Shown piece after piece: positions 8,429 through 16,914 of a stretch of DNA of 64,000 bases. Positions within the stretch are counted from its first letter, which is position 1; each line of letters opens with the position of its first letter. The DNA lies in NCBI RefSeq assembly GCF_014284475.1, contig NZ_WJBC01000007.1, forward strand, positions 1 to 64,000. The letters run 5' to 3'. The DNA comes from Acetobacterium fimetarium. Lineage in GTDB: Bacteria; Bacillota; Clostridia; Eubacteriales; Eubacteriaceae. A model generated the notes under the pieces. It was not told where the DNA came from, searched no databases, and saw only the letters and a list, made by a program, of their open reading frames with translations. The position numbers and the translations under genes were made by a program.

Positions 8429-9592
8429 ATGAAAAAAGCATTATCATTGCTGTTATGTCTGGCACTCGTTGCTACCATGACTGCAGGCTGTTCTGGATCA
8501 TCTAGCAAATCAGACAGCGACGTTATCAAAGTAGGTGTATTTGAACCATTAACCGGTGCAAATGCTTCCGGCGGAGAATTGGAACTTGAAGGGGTTCAGT
8601 TGGCTAACAAAGCCCGCCCTGAAGTATTAGGAAAGAAAGTTGAGCTTGTCACTGCTGATAATAAATCAGACAAGGCTGAAGCGACAACTGCTGCCGCTCG
8701 TTTAATTGAGAAAGACAAAGTTTGTGCCATCCTGGGTTCTTGGGGATCTTCGCTTTCCATGGCTGCCGGCGACCTTGTAAAATCAAACAAAGTACCAGCT
8801 ATTGCTCTTTCTGCAACCAACCCACAGGTTACATTAGGAAATGACTACTATTTCCGTGTTTGTTTCCTTGATCCTTTCCAGGGAACAGTAATGGCCAACT
8901 ATGCTGCCAAAACTTTGGGTGCTAAAAAAGTTGCCATCGTTCAGGAAGTCTCCAATGACTATTCGGTTGGCTTAGCTAAATTCTTTACCGATGCCTTTAC
9001 AAAATTAACTGGCGATTCCAGTGCTATTGTTGCTACCGGTAACTACAACACTGGCGACCAGGATTTCAACGGTATTTTAACAAACATCAAAGCAACGAAT
9101 CCTGATGTCATCTTTGCCCCAGGCAACTACACCGAATCTGCTCTGCTGATCAAACAAGCGCGTGCCCTTGGCATTACCTGCCCAATCATCGGTGGCGATA
9201 CATGGGAAACCAATGAATTCATCACTGTTGGTGGCGCTGATGTTGAAGGCGCTGTTATGTCAACATTCTTTGACGATACCAACCCACCAACTGAAGCAGG
9301 AAAAACAATGGTTACTGCTTACAAAGCTGAATATCCAGACCGCGCCAATGTACCAGCTGTAACCGCTCTTGGTTATGATGGATACATGCTGCTGCTTGAT
9401 GCCATCGAACGTGCCGGATCTGCAGATCCGCAGGCAATTCGTGATGCTCTGGCTCAGACAAAAGATTTTGAAGGCGCTACCGGCATGATCACCATCAATG
9501 AAAACGGCGACGCTGAAAAAGACGGTGCAATTATCAAAGTTGTCAAAGACGGAAAATTCACCTACCTGGATAATGTCACCATTACAAAATAA
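8429..9592 (+). CDS. livJ: branched-chain amino-acid ABC transporter, substrate-binding lipoprotein
   Basis: 387-aa type I periplasmic-binding-fold lipoprotein (Leu/Ile/Val-binding family) that captures substrate outside the membrane. A signal peptide ends in lipobox TAGC with the lipidated cysteine at residue 21, followed by a Ser/Lys-rich linker. The mature part has the family's IKVGVFEPLTG start and the LGNDYYFRVCF hinge region. First gene of livJHMGF. A strong hairpin (9621-9650) separates it from livH and may keep the binding protein in excess. Actual substrate (Leu/Ile/Val, other amino acid or amide) cannot be decided from sequence. Confidence 0.93.
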   Translation: MKKALSLLLCLALVATMTAGCSGSSSKSDSDVIKVGVFEPLTGANASGGELELEGVQLANKARPEVLGKKVELVTADNKSDKAEATTAAARLIEKDKVCAILGSWGSSLSMAAGDLVKSNKVPAIALSATNPQVTLGNDYYFRVCFLDPFQGTVMANYAAKTLGAKKVAIVQEVSNDYSVGLAKFFTDAFTKLTGDSSAIVATGNYNTGDQDFNGILTNIKATNPDVIFAPGNYTESALLIKQARALGITCPIIGGDTWETNEFITVGGADVEGAVMSTFFDDTNPPTEAGKTMVTAYKAEYPDRANVPAVTALGYDGYMLLLDAIERAGSADPQAIRDALAQTKDFEGATGMITINENGDAEKDGAIIKVVKDGKFTYLDNVTITK

Positions 9593-9620
9593 AACAGAAA
9601 TACAATGAGATAGTTAAACT

Positions 9621-9650
9621 TTGAGGGTATTTGTTTTCGGATACCCTCAA
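9621..9650 (+). promoter_or_regulatory. intercistronic hairpin between livJ and livH
   Basis: TTGAGGGTAT (9621-9630) pairs perfectly with ATACCCTCAA (9641-9650) over a 10-nt loop. No T run follows, so it looks like a 3'-end-stabilising or partial-termination hairpin. Confidence 0.6.
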
Positions 9651-9682
9651 TTCAATTCAAAAGATAAAATGAGGTTATAATT

Positions 9683-10588
9683 ATGGTCGTCGGAATGACA
9701 CTTTCAACATTCTTGCAGCAACTCATAAATGGATTATCCCTTGGAAGTTTATACGCCTTGATTGCTATCGGCTACACAATGGTTTATGGTATATTGAAGC
9801 TTATCAATTTCGCCCATGGTGATATATTCATGATGGCTGCCTATTTTGCATATTTTGGTATTGCAGTCTTTTTACTGCCCTGGTATGTCACATTTATTAT
9901 TACAATTCTACTGACGATGGCATTGGGTGCCCTTATCGAGCGCACGGCCTATCGTCCGCTTCGGGAAGCGCCAAAGACATCGCTTTTGATCTCCGCCATC
10001 GGTGTTTCATTCTTACTGGAAAATTTAGCTACCTATCTTTTCTCGGGTAAACCTCAGGCTTTCCCTGAATTTCCAGCGATGACAACGCCTATCTTTGTCG
10101 GCGGAATATCCATTCAGCCGGTTTCCGTTGCTATCCCAATTGTTGCATTTGTGCTGATGACTGCAATACTCTTTATTATCAACAAAACAAAAGTTGGAAT
10201 GGCAATGAGAGCTGTCTCTGTCGATTATGATACGGCAAAACTGATGGGTATTAAAATTGATAACGTTATTTCTTCAACCTTTGCATTGGGTTCCGGCCTT
10301 GCCGCTGTTGGCGCACTCCTGTGGTGTATGAAATATCCATCGGTACTGCCACTGATGGGCGTTGTACCGGGATTGAAATGCTTTATCGCCGCTGTAATCG
10401 GTGGTATCGGAAACGTCAAGGGTGCGGTTATCGGTGGTCTGATCCTCGGATTCTCTGAGGTTCTGATGGTCGCTTTCTTCCCTGCCATGACCGGATATCG
10501 GGATGCTGTCGCATTTATTATTCTAATCGTTATTCTTCTGTTTCTTCCCAACGGTATTCTTGGCAAGAAACAAGTCGAAAAGGTTTAA
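9683..10588 (+). CDS. livH: branched-chain amino-acid ABC transporter permease LivH
   Basis: Integral membrane permease (301 aa) of the LivH type, about eight hydrophobic spans. The N-terminal segment LINGLSLGSLYALIAIGYTM and VYGILKLINFAHGD are diagnostic. The cytoplasmic coupling region MRAVSVDYDTAKLMGI contacts the ATPase. Pairs with LivM encoded 14 bp downstream. Start chosen at ATG 9683 with GAGG upstream; an internal Met five codons in (MTLSTFLQQ) is possible. Confidence 0.95.
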   Translation: MVVGMTLSTFLQQLINGLSLGSLYALIAIGYTMVYGILKLINFAHGDIFMMAAYFAYFGIAVFLLPWYVTFIITILLTMALGALIERTAYRPLREAPKTSLLISAIGVSFLLENLATYLFSGKPQAFPEFPAMTTPIFVGGISIQPVSVAIPIVAFVLMTAILFIINKTKVGMAMRAVSVDYDTAKLMGIKIDNVISSTFALGSGLAAVGALLWCMKYPSVLPLMGVVPGLKCFIAAVIGGIGNVKGAVIGGLILGFSEVLMVAFFPAMTGYRDAVAFIILIVILLFLPNGILGKKQVEKV

Positions 10589-10602
10589 GGGGGGTACCAG
10601 AA

Positions 10603-11706
10603 ATGAAAAATACACAAAACAGTTTAGGTACCTACTTAAAAACACACTGGAAAACAGTTGTTTTTTTAATCGTTGTTTTAATTGGCATCGGCATTGCCGA
10701 CCAGATGGTCAATTCTTTCGTGCGAAGACTGCTTAATTTAAGCGCGATCTATACCATTGTGGCACTGTCGATGAATTTGATTAATGGTTTCACCGGACAG
10801 TTTTCTTTGGGCCAGGCCGGTTTTATGGCCATCGGGGCATACACCGTGGCGATCTTCACCGTGCCGGTCGGACTCCGCGCCACCATTTTTTACATGGCGC
10901 CGATGGCACCTTTCCTGGCTAATATCCAATTGCCGTTTGTTGTCGCGCTGCTGCTGGGTGGCGTTTTGACCACCATCGTCGCTTTCCTGATCGGTGCGCC
11001 CTGTCTTAGACTGCGTGGCGATTACCTGGCGATTGCAACGCTCGGTTTTTCAGAAATCATCCGAATTGTTTTCACGAATACCCAGACGATCACCAATGGT
11101 GCGCTTGGTATCAAAAGCATCCCCACCATCAGCAGTCTCTGGTGGACCTTCGGTACGGCAATCATCATCATTATTGCCTGTTTTCTGCTGATCAGTTCCT
11201 CCTACGGACGCGCATTCAAGTCCATCCGCGAAGATGAAATCGCTGCTGAAGCCATGGGTGTTGGCTTATTTAAAACGAAGATGACCTCGTTTTTAATCAG
11301 TGCCTTTTTCACCGGAATCGGCGGCGGATTATATGCAGCGCTGCTCGGCACCGTGGATCCAAAACAATTCTATTTCACTTTGACCTACAATTTCGTGCTG
11401 ATTATCGTTCTTGGTGGTATGGGCAGTATTTCAGGAACCATTATTTCCAGTTTTATAGTCACTTTAGGTCAGGAAGCATTGCGTTTTCTTGACGAACCGA
11501 TGGCCTTCGGCCTCGATCTGCCTATTTTCAAACCCGGTTTGAGAATGGTTGTTTTCTCATTCCTGTTGATGGTTGTTGTTCTCTTCTATCGAAAAGGTCT
11601 GATGGGCACCAACGAGCTGACCTGGGATTTCATCGGCCAAAAATACCAGTCCATCAAAGCACGTTTTACTAAAAAAGCGGCATCAACGCAAGGAGGTGAC
11701 AAATAA
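10603..11706 (+). CDS. livM: branched-chain amino-acid ABC transporter permease LivM
   Basis: Second permease (367 aa) of the LivHMGF importer. Hydrophobic throughout, with NLINGFTGQFSLGQAGFMAIGAY and LRLRGDYLAIATLGFSEIIR, both family hallmarks, and the coupling segment GRAFKSIREDEIAAEAMG. GGGGGT precedes the ATG. Its TAA shares one base with the livG ATG (TAATG at 11704-11708), implying coupling. Confidence 0.95.
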   Translation: MKNTQNSLGTYLKTHWKTVVFLIVVLIGIGIADQMVNSFVRRLLNLSAIYTIVALSMNLINGFTGQFSLGQAGFMAIGAYTVAIFTVPVGLRATIFYMAPMAPFLANIQLPFVVALLLGGVLTTIVAFLIGAPCLRLRGDYLAIATLGFSEIIRIVFTNTQTITNGALGIKSIPTISSLWWTFGTAIIIIIACFLLISSSYGRAFKSIREDEIAAEAMGVGLFKTKMTSFLISAFFTGIGGGLYAALLGTVDPKQFYFTLTYNFVLIIVLGGMGSISGTIISSFIVTLGQEALRFLDEPMAFGLDLPIFKPGLRMVVFSFLLMVVVLFYRKGLMGTNELTWDFIGQKYQSIKARFTKKAASTQGGDK

Positions 11707-12509
11707 TGAGTGTTTTAAAAACTGAAAATGTCATCATGCAATTCGGTGGCGTTGTCGCTGTCAATGATCTGAATCTGGACATCCAGAAAGGTGAACTCGC
11801 CGCTCTGATCGGCCCTAACGGGGCCGGAAAAACGACGGCATTCAATGTCATCACCGGTGTTTATACGCCAACCAGCGGAACCGTTCATTTTTCACCTACT
11901 GATAAATCCGGCAGCGTCAAAGAAGTTGACATCAGCGGAAAACGACCTGATAAAATCACCGCTCTGGGGATTGCGCGAACCTTTCAAAACATTCGTTTGT
12001 TCAGCGATCTGTCGGTTCTGGAAAATGTCATGATTGCAACGCACCTGAACATTGATTACAGTTTCCTTTCAGCGATGCTGCGAATGCCAAAAGCACGTAA
12101 AGGCGAACGCCTGGCCAAAGAAAAATGCGAGTTTCTACTGGAACGAATGGGGCTGATTGATCTGAAAGCTGAAAAAGCGTCATCGCTTCCCTATGGTCAG
12201 CAACGGCATCTGGAAATCGCGCGGGCTCTGGCTACAGATCCACAGCTGTTACTCCTCGATGAGCCGGCAGCCGGAATGAATCCACAGGAAACGGATGAAT
12301 TGACCGACTTGATATTTAAATTAAAAACCGATTTTGATCTGACTATTTTCATGATCGAACATCATATGGATCTGGTTATGGAGATTTCAGATCATATCTA
12401 CGTATTGGATTTCGGATGCACCATCGCTCACGGAACACCAGATGAAATTCAGAATGATCAGAAGGTTATTGAAGCATATTTGGGGGTAGACGACGATGTT
12501 GAAAATTAG
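11706..12509 (+). CDS. livG: branched-chain amino-acid ABC transporter ATPase LivG
   Basis: Cytoplasmic ATPase (267 aa) powering the importer. Walker A GPNGAGKTT is near residues 38-46, the Q-loop region IARTFQNIRLF follows, and the signature-equivalent LPYGQQRHLEIARAL and Walker B LLLLDEPAAGMNP are intact, with the H-loop in MIEHHMD. The C-terminal AYLG motif is typical of LivG. Overlaps livF by 14 nt. Confidence 0.95.
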   Translation: MSVLKTENVIMQFGGVVAVNDLNLDIQKGELAALIGPNGAGKTTAFNVITGVYTPTSGTVHFSPTDKSGSVKEVDISGKRPDKITALGIARTFQNIRLFSDLSVLENVMIATHLNIDYSFLSAMLRMPKARKGERLAKEKCEFLLERMGLIDLKAEKASSLPYGQQRHLEIARALATDPQLLLLDEPAAGMNPQETDELTDLIFKLKTDFDLTIFMIEHHMDLVMEISDHIYVLDFGCTIAHGTPDEIQNDQKVIEAYLGVDDDVEN

Positions 12510-13209
12510 TAATTTAGAAGTCGCATATGGCGGCATTCAGGCCGTCAGGGGGATCGATCTAGAAGTTCCTGAAGGCAGTATCGTCACGCTGATTGGCGCC
12601 AATGGCGCCGGAAAAAGCACGACGCTGCGTTCCATCGTCAATCTTGTCAAACCCAAGGCCGGCAGTATCACCTATAATGGTGAAGAACTGATCGGAATGG
12701 ATACGACTAAAATTGTCGACAAGGGCATCACGCTGGTACCGGAAGGACGTCATGTCTTTCCTGACCTGACGGTTCTTGAAAACCTCAGAATCGGCGCCTA
12801 TATGCGAAAAGACAGTCTGAAGGAAGATATTCAAGAGATTTATCGTCTTTTCCCCCGTCTGGAAGAACGGTCCTGGCAGATGGCCGGCACCCTTTCCGGT
12901 GGTGAACAGCAGATGCTTGCTGTCGGCCGTGCCATGATGAGCCGACCGAAACTGCTGATGATGGATGAACCATCACTGGGACTGGCACCGCTTGTCGTCA
13001 AGGGCATTTTCGATATCATCCAAACCTTGAACAACGAAGGTATGACAATCCTCCTGATTGAACAGAACGCCAACTCTGCTTTGAAGATTGCAGATTATGC
13101 TTATGTCCTGGAAACTGGTAAAATCACCAAACAGGGCACCGGTAAAGAACTGCTCAATGATGAAAGCATCAAGGAAGCTTATCTCGGAAAAAGCCAACGA
13201 AATAAATAA
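12496..13209 (+). CDS. livF: branched-chain amino-acid ABC transporter ATPase LivF
   Basis: Second ATPase (237 aa) of the heteromeric pair. Walker A GANGAGKST, the LivF-typical VPEGRHVFPDLTV stretch, signature LSGGEQQMLAVGRAM, Walker B LLMMDEPSLGLAP and the LIEQNA switch are all present. Last gene of the operon, followed by a strong terminator. Confidence 0.95.
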   Translation: MLKISNLEVAYGGIQAVRGIDLEVPEGSIVTLIGANGAGKSTTLRSIVNLVKPKAGSITYNGEELIGMDTTKIVDKGITLVPEGRHVFPDLTVLENLRIGAYMRKDSLKEDIQEIYRLFPRLEERSWQMAGTLSGGEQQMLAVGRAMMSRPKLLMMDEPSLGLAPLVVKGIFDIIQTLNNEGMTILLIEQNANSALKIADYAYVLETGKITKQGTGKELLNDESIKEAYLGKSQRNK

Positions 13210-13234
13210 GTCGTAATGATTGCGTTAGTAAAAG

Positions 13235-13270
13235 GCTCCGGTTATTCTTATGAATAACCGGAGCTTTTTT
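13235..13270 (+). terminator. terminator of the liv operon
   Basis: A perfect 13-bp stem GCTCCGGTTATTC (13235-13247) / GAATAACCGGAGC (13252-13264) followed by six T. On the other strand it may also serve the convergent ppx operon, although only three T-equivalents follow there. Confidence 0.92.
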
Positions 13271-13276
13271 CATTTA

Positions 13277-14824
13277 CTAAATAATAACTTCGTTCTTGAT
13301 CGACAACGTGCGGTTAAATACCCGTTTGAATTTTTTCCCGCATTCACTGACGATCATGTTGTCAAACACCGAATGCCCGGTTGTTAACACATGCAGCTGA
13401 ACTTCTTTGGCCAGGATCACGCAGTCCACTTCTTTGACAACCCCATCCATGCTTCGGTCCAGATATTCGGCAATCTGCAGAAAAAGACTGAGCTGATCGA
13501 TCAATAAACGATCCGCTTCTTTCAACAGACCTACGTATTCATTGGAAATCTTGATCTTTTTATTGGTGCGGTGATTAAGTGCAATAAAGGCACTCATCAG
13601 GATTTCCTTTTGCTCAATCCCCAGCAAGCCGGCATTGAGGATAATATAGAAACTGTGCTCATGGTGGTTGCCGTATTGGATTTTTATGCCGGAATCATGC
13701 AGCATGGCACTGGCCTTTTGCATCTTTTCGACATCCTGGGTTATCCCATGCAGCGGTTTCAGCTGTTCAAACAACGATCTGGCAAGTCGCAGCACATGGT
13801 AGGCATGCGGAACATTGACATTATAATTCAGCACGATGTCCAGCAACGACAGTTCGAAGATATCATAAACCAGATTGTCCTCATTGTAGCCAAAATAGTC
13901 GAAAACTATGCCGTCGCGAATTCCCGCATTGCTGATGATCAGCTCCGGCGAGCCGATGTAGCCCATCACCCGTTCCAGCGTATGACTGGAACCCACAAAA
14001 ATATCGGTTCTGCCCTTGGAAAGCCCCTTGAGGTTGCTGCGTTCCACTAAATTCATCCCTGCCGCCAGATCGCAGACCTGGCGAACCGCCTCGGCTTTCA
14101 TGTGATAATTATGGGCAATTTCCATGGGATAATCAATGATATTGCGGTGAATCCGGCCGACATTTCGGATCGTTCCGCCGACTCCGATAACGGGAAATCC
14201 TTTTGCTTGCGATAAGATCGGCAATTTTTCAAAAAGTTTATTGAGATAGCGATCCACCGCGTCGATCTTTTCCCCGGTTATTTCATCCGCCAGGTCAAAT
14301 TCTTCAGACAGATCAACGGAGCCGAATGGCAGGCTGATGGAATCAACTTTTCTGCGCTCCCTGATCAGTACAAATTCGGTGCTGCCGCCGCCGATGTCCA
14401 TCAGCAAGGCGTCCTTGATCTCCAGCGTATTGACCGCGCCCAGATAATCCATGGCAGCTTCTTTGTCGCCGGAAATAATCTCAACATCCATGCCGATTTT
14501 TTCCTTTATTTCCGCCACATAGTCTTTTCCGTTCGCCGCTTTCCTGATCGCAGCCGTTGCCACGGTGATGACCTTTTCAATCCCGTATGCATCACACATG
14601 CTCTTAAACATGGCCAATGTTTCCAGGCCAAAATCCATTCGGTCCCGTTGCAGATGCCCGGTTTCCGCCATGCCTTCGCTGAGGCGGACATTGACCTTCA
14701 CGTCATCAATGACCTGAAAATATTCATTGTTGAAATACTCGCCGATCACCAGATGCACACTATTTGAGCCAATGTCGATAACCCCGATGTTACGTCTTAC
14801 CACGATTGTTTCCTCCACTATCAT
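13277..14824 (-). CDS. ppx: exopolyphosphatase / guanosine pentaphosphatase family (Ppx/GppA)
   Basis: 515-aa phosphatase of the ASKHA fold expected to release phosphate from polyphosphate ends or hydrolyse pppGpp. The N-terminal phosphate-binding loop IGVIDIGSNSVHLVIG and the second loop MDIGGGSTEF are intact, as is the conserved VATAAIRKAANG region. A C-terminal HD-type domain (about 310-480) carries HVLRLARSLFEQ, AMLHDSG and NHHEHS. Its ATG overlaps the ppk stop. The third gene of a ppx-like/ppk/ppx operon, pairing synthesis and breakdown of polyphosphate. Confidence 0.9.
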   Translation of the reverse strand: MIVEETIVVRRNIGVIDIGSNSVHLVIGEYFNNEYFQVIDDVKVNVRLSEGMAETGHLQRDRMDFGLETLAMFKSMCDAYGIEKVITVATAAIRKAANGKDYVAEIKEKIGMDVEIISGDKEAAMDYLGAVNTLEIKDALLMDIGGGSTEFVLIRERRKVDSISLPFGSVDLSEEFDLADEITGEKIDAVDRYLNKLFEKLPILSQAKGFPVIGVGGTIRNVGRIHRNIIDYPMEIAHNYHMKAEAVRQVCDLAAGMNLVERSNLKGLSKGRTDIFVGSSHTLERVMGYIGSPELIISNAGIRDGIVFDYFGYNEDNLVYDIFELSLLDIVLNYNVNVPHAYHVLRLARSLFEQLKPLHGITQDVEKMQKASAMLHDSGIKIQYGNHHEHSFYIILNAGLLGIEQKEILMSAFIALNHRTNKKIKISNEYVGLLKEADRLLIDQLSLFLQIAEYLDRSMDGVVKEVDCVILAKEVQLHVLTTGHSVFDNMIVSECGKKFKRVFNRTLSIKNEVII

Positions 14825-16914
14825 TTTTTAAGTCGTGCTGCCTTTTTCGCCGCTGCCAGTTCCGCTTCCGCTTCTTCACAAAAATACTTCTGGCAGGAAA
14901 GCAGTTCTTTTCCGCGTTTATCGATCCGCTGATATTCACCGGTTGCCGTCATCAGCCGCGTTTTAATGGTATCCCTTAACGTGATATCGATCACGTGTTT
15001 GATTTTATTCTTGAGTTCTTCATCTTCGACCGGGAAAAGCGTTTCAATGCGGCGGTTTAAATTACGTTCCATCCAATCCGCACTGGACAGGAAAATGTCC
15101 TCTTTTCCCTGATTGTAGAAATAATAAATACGGCTGTGTTCCAGATAGGTTCCGACGATGCTGTGAACGGTGATATGCTCACTGATCTTTGGAATTCCCG
15201 GTATCAGCGAACACATTCCCCGCACAATCAGCTGTATCTCGACGCCCGCCTGAGAGGCCTCATACAATTTGTTGATGATCCCTTCATCGATCAGGGCATT
15301 CATTTTGGCAATGATTTTTCCCTTTTCACCCATTTTCACATTTCCGATTTCGCGTTCAATCGCCAGGTAAAAGGCATTTCGCATGGTTTTTGGCGCCACT
15401 TCGATTTTTTTCCATAAAGTATAGTGGCTGTAGCCGGAAAGCACATTAAACAGGGTGGACACATCCGAAGCATAGCTTTCTTTGGCCGTGAACATGCCAA
15501 AATCCGCATACAGCGCGGCGGTAACATCATTGTAGTTGCCGGTTCCAAGGTGAACATAGCGCCTGATGCCGTCCGATTCTTTGCGGACAACCAGAATCAT
15601 TTTGCAGTGAATTTTCAAGCCGGCCAATCCGTAAATGACGTGGCAGCCCGCCTTCTCCAGTTTTTTTGCCCAGACAATGTTGTTGGCCTCATCAAAACGG
15701 GCCTTGAGTTCGACCATCACCGTCACCTGTTTGCCGTTCTGAGCAGCCTTGATCAGCGCGGCTATAATCGGCGAATCGCCGCTGACGCGATAGAGGGTCT
15801 GCTTGATCGCCAGCACATCCGGATCGGATGCGGCGGTGCGGACAAAATCGATCACGGTGTCAAAAGACTGATACGGATGATGCAAAAGCCGGTCCTTTTC
15901 ACGAATGACTTCAAAAATATCATCCACGCCATAGAATTCACCTGACATCAGGGGGGTATAAGGAGGTTCTCGCAGCTCCTCAAACTCCGGACGGCCATGA
16001 AACTTCATGAAGCAGGTCAGATCCAGATTGCCCTTCAGCTCATACAGTTCGTTCTCTTCGATTTCCAGTTCGCTCATCAGCCATTTTTTCATTTTTTTGC
16101 TCATGGTCTTTGATACTTCCAGCTTGATGCTGGCACCCCATTTACGCTGCTGAATCGATTTTTCAATTTCGATCAGCAGATCTTCCGCTTCATCCTCGTC
16201 AATGGCCAAATCCGCATTTCTGGTAATCCTGAATTCAGCCACCTGCCTGACATCGTATCCGGTAAAGAGCTCCTCGACAAAAGGACTGATTAAATCCTCA
16301 ATAAAGATATAATACAATTTCTGCGACTCCTTGCTTCTCGGCAAGGCGATAATTCGGTCGAGCACTTTAGGAATTTCAAGTATGGCAATAAATTCTTTTT
16401 CTTCCTTATTCTTCATTTCAGTGTCGTGAAGCATGATGCAGAGATAGACCTGGTTGTTTTTGACCAACGGAAATGGCCGGCTGTTGTCAATGGCCTGTGG
16501 CGTCAAAACAGGATAGCATTCATGCCGGAAATATTGCAGCGCAAAATCCCGGCCTTCTTCGTCAAGTTCTCCATAATTCTGGAAAAACACATGATTCTGA
16601 TTCAGTTCCGGCATCAGCGATTTTGACAGGCAGGTATACTGGCGGTCCATCATCTCCTGGGTAATTCTTCTAAGCTCCGCCAGCTGTTCTTTCGGGGTAA
16701 AACCATCGATACTTTTCTTGTTGTAACCGACATTGATCTGATCCATAATCCCCGCCATCCGCACCATAAAAAATTCGTCCAGGTTGGATGCGGTGATGGC
16801 CAGAAATTTCAGTCGGTCCATAATCAGATTGCCTTTATCGTAGGCCTCTTCCAAAACCCGGTAGTTAAAATCCAGCCAGCTGATCTCACGATTGATGTAT
16901 AATCTATTCTTCAT
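14821..16914 (-). CDS. ppk1: polyphosphate kinase 1
   Basis: 697-aa enzyme reversibly transferring the gamma phosphate of ATP to polyphosphate. The start MKNRLYINREISWLDFNYRVLEEA and NLDEFFMVRMAG are PPK1 N-terminal hallmarks. The two phospholipase-D-like catalytic domains follow, with the autophosphorylated histidine in LKIHCKM and the second histidine region HSRIYYF. The LGTGNYND and SSADWMERNLNRR motifs are intact. ATGA overlaps link it to the genes on both sides. Confidence 0.96.
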   Translation of the reverse strand: MKNRLYINREISWLDFNYRVLEEAYDKGNLIMDRLKFLAITASNLDEFFMVRMAGIMDQINVGYNKKSIDGFTPKEQLAELRRITQEMMDRQYTCLSKSLMPELNQNHVFFQNYGELDEEGRDFALQYFRHECYPVLTPQAIDNSRPFPLVKNNQVYLCIMLHDTEMKNKEEKEFIAILEIPKVLDRIIALPRSKESQKLYYIFIEDLISPFVEELFTGYDVRQVAEFRITRNADLAIDEDEAEDLLIEIEKSIQQRKWGASIKLEVSKTMSKKMKKWLMSELEIEENELYELKGNLDLTCFMKFHGRPEFEELREPPYTPLMSGEFYGVDDIFEVIREKDRLLHHPYQSFDTVIDFVRTAASDPDVLAIKQTLYRVSGDSPIIAALIKAAQNGKQVTVMVELKARFDEANNIVWAKKLEKAGCHVIYGLAGLKIHCKMILVVRKESDGIRRYVHLGTGNYNDVTAALYADFGMFTAKESYASDVSTLFNVLSGYSHYTLWKKIEVAPKTMRNAFYLAIEREIGNVKMGEKGKIIAKMNALIDEGIINKLYEASQAGVEIQLIVRGMCSLIPGIPKISEHITVHSIVGTYLEHSRIYYFYNQGKEDIFLSSADWMERNLNRRIETLFPVEDEELKNKIKHVIDITLRDTIKTRLMTATGEYQRIDKRGKELLSCQKYFCEEAEAELAAAKKAARLKK

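Noticed and set aside
13571-14050. Plus-strand frame opposite ppx
   Set aside because: Antisense shadow of the conserved ppx coding sequence.
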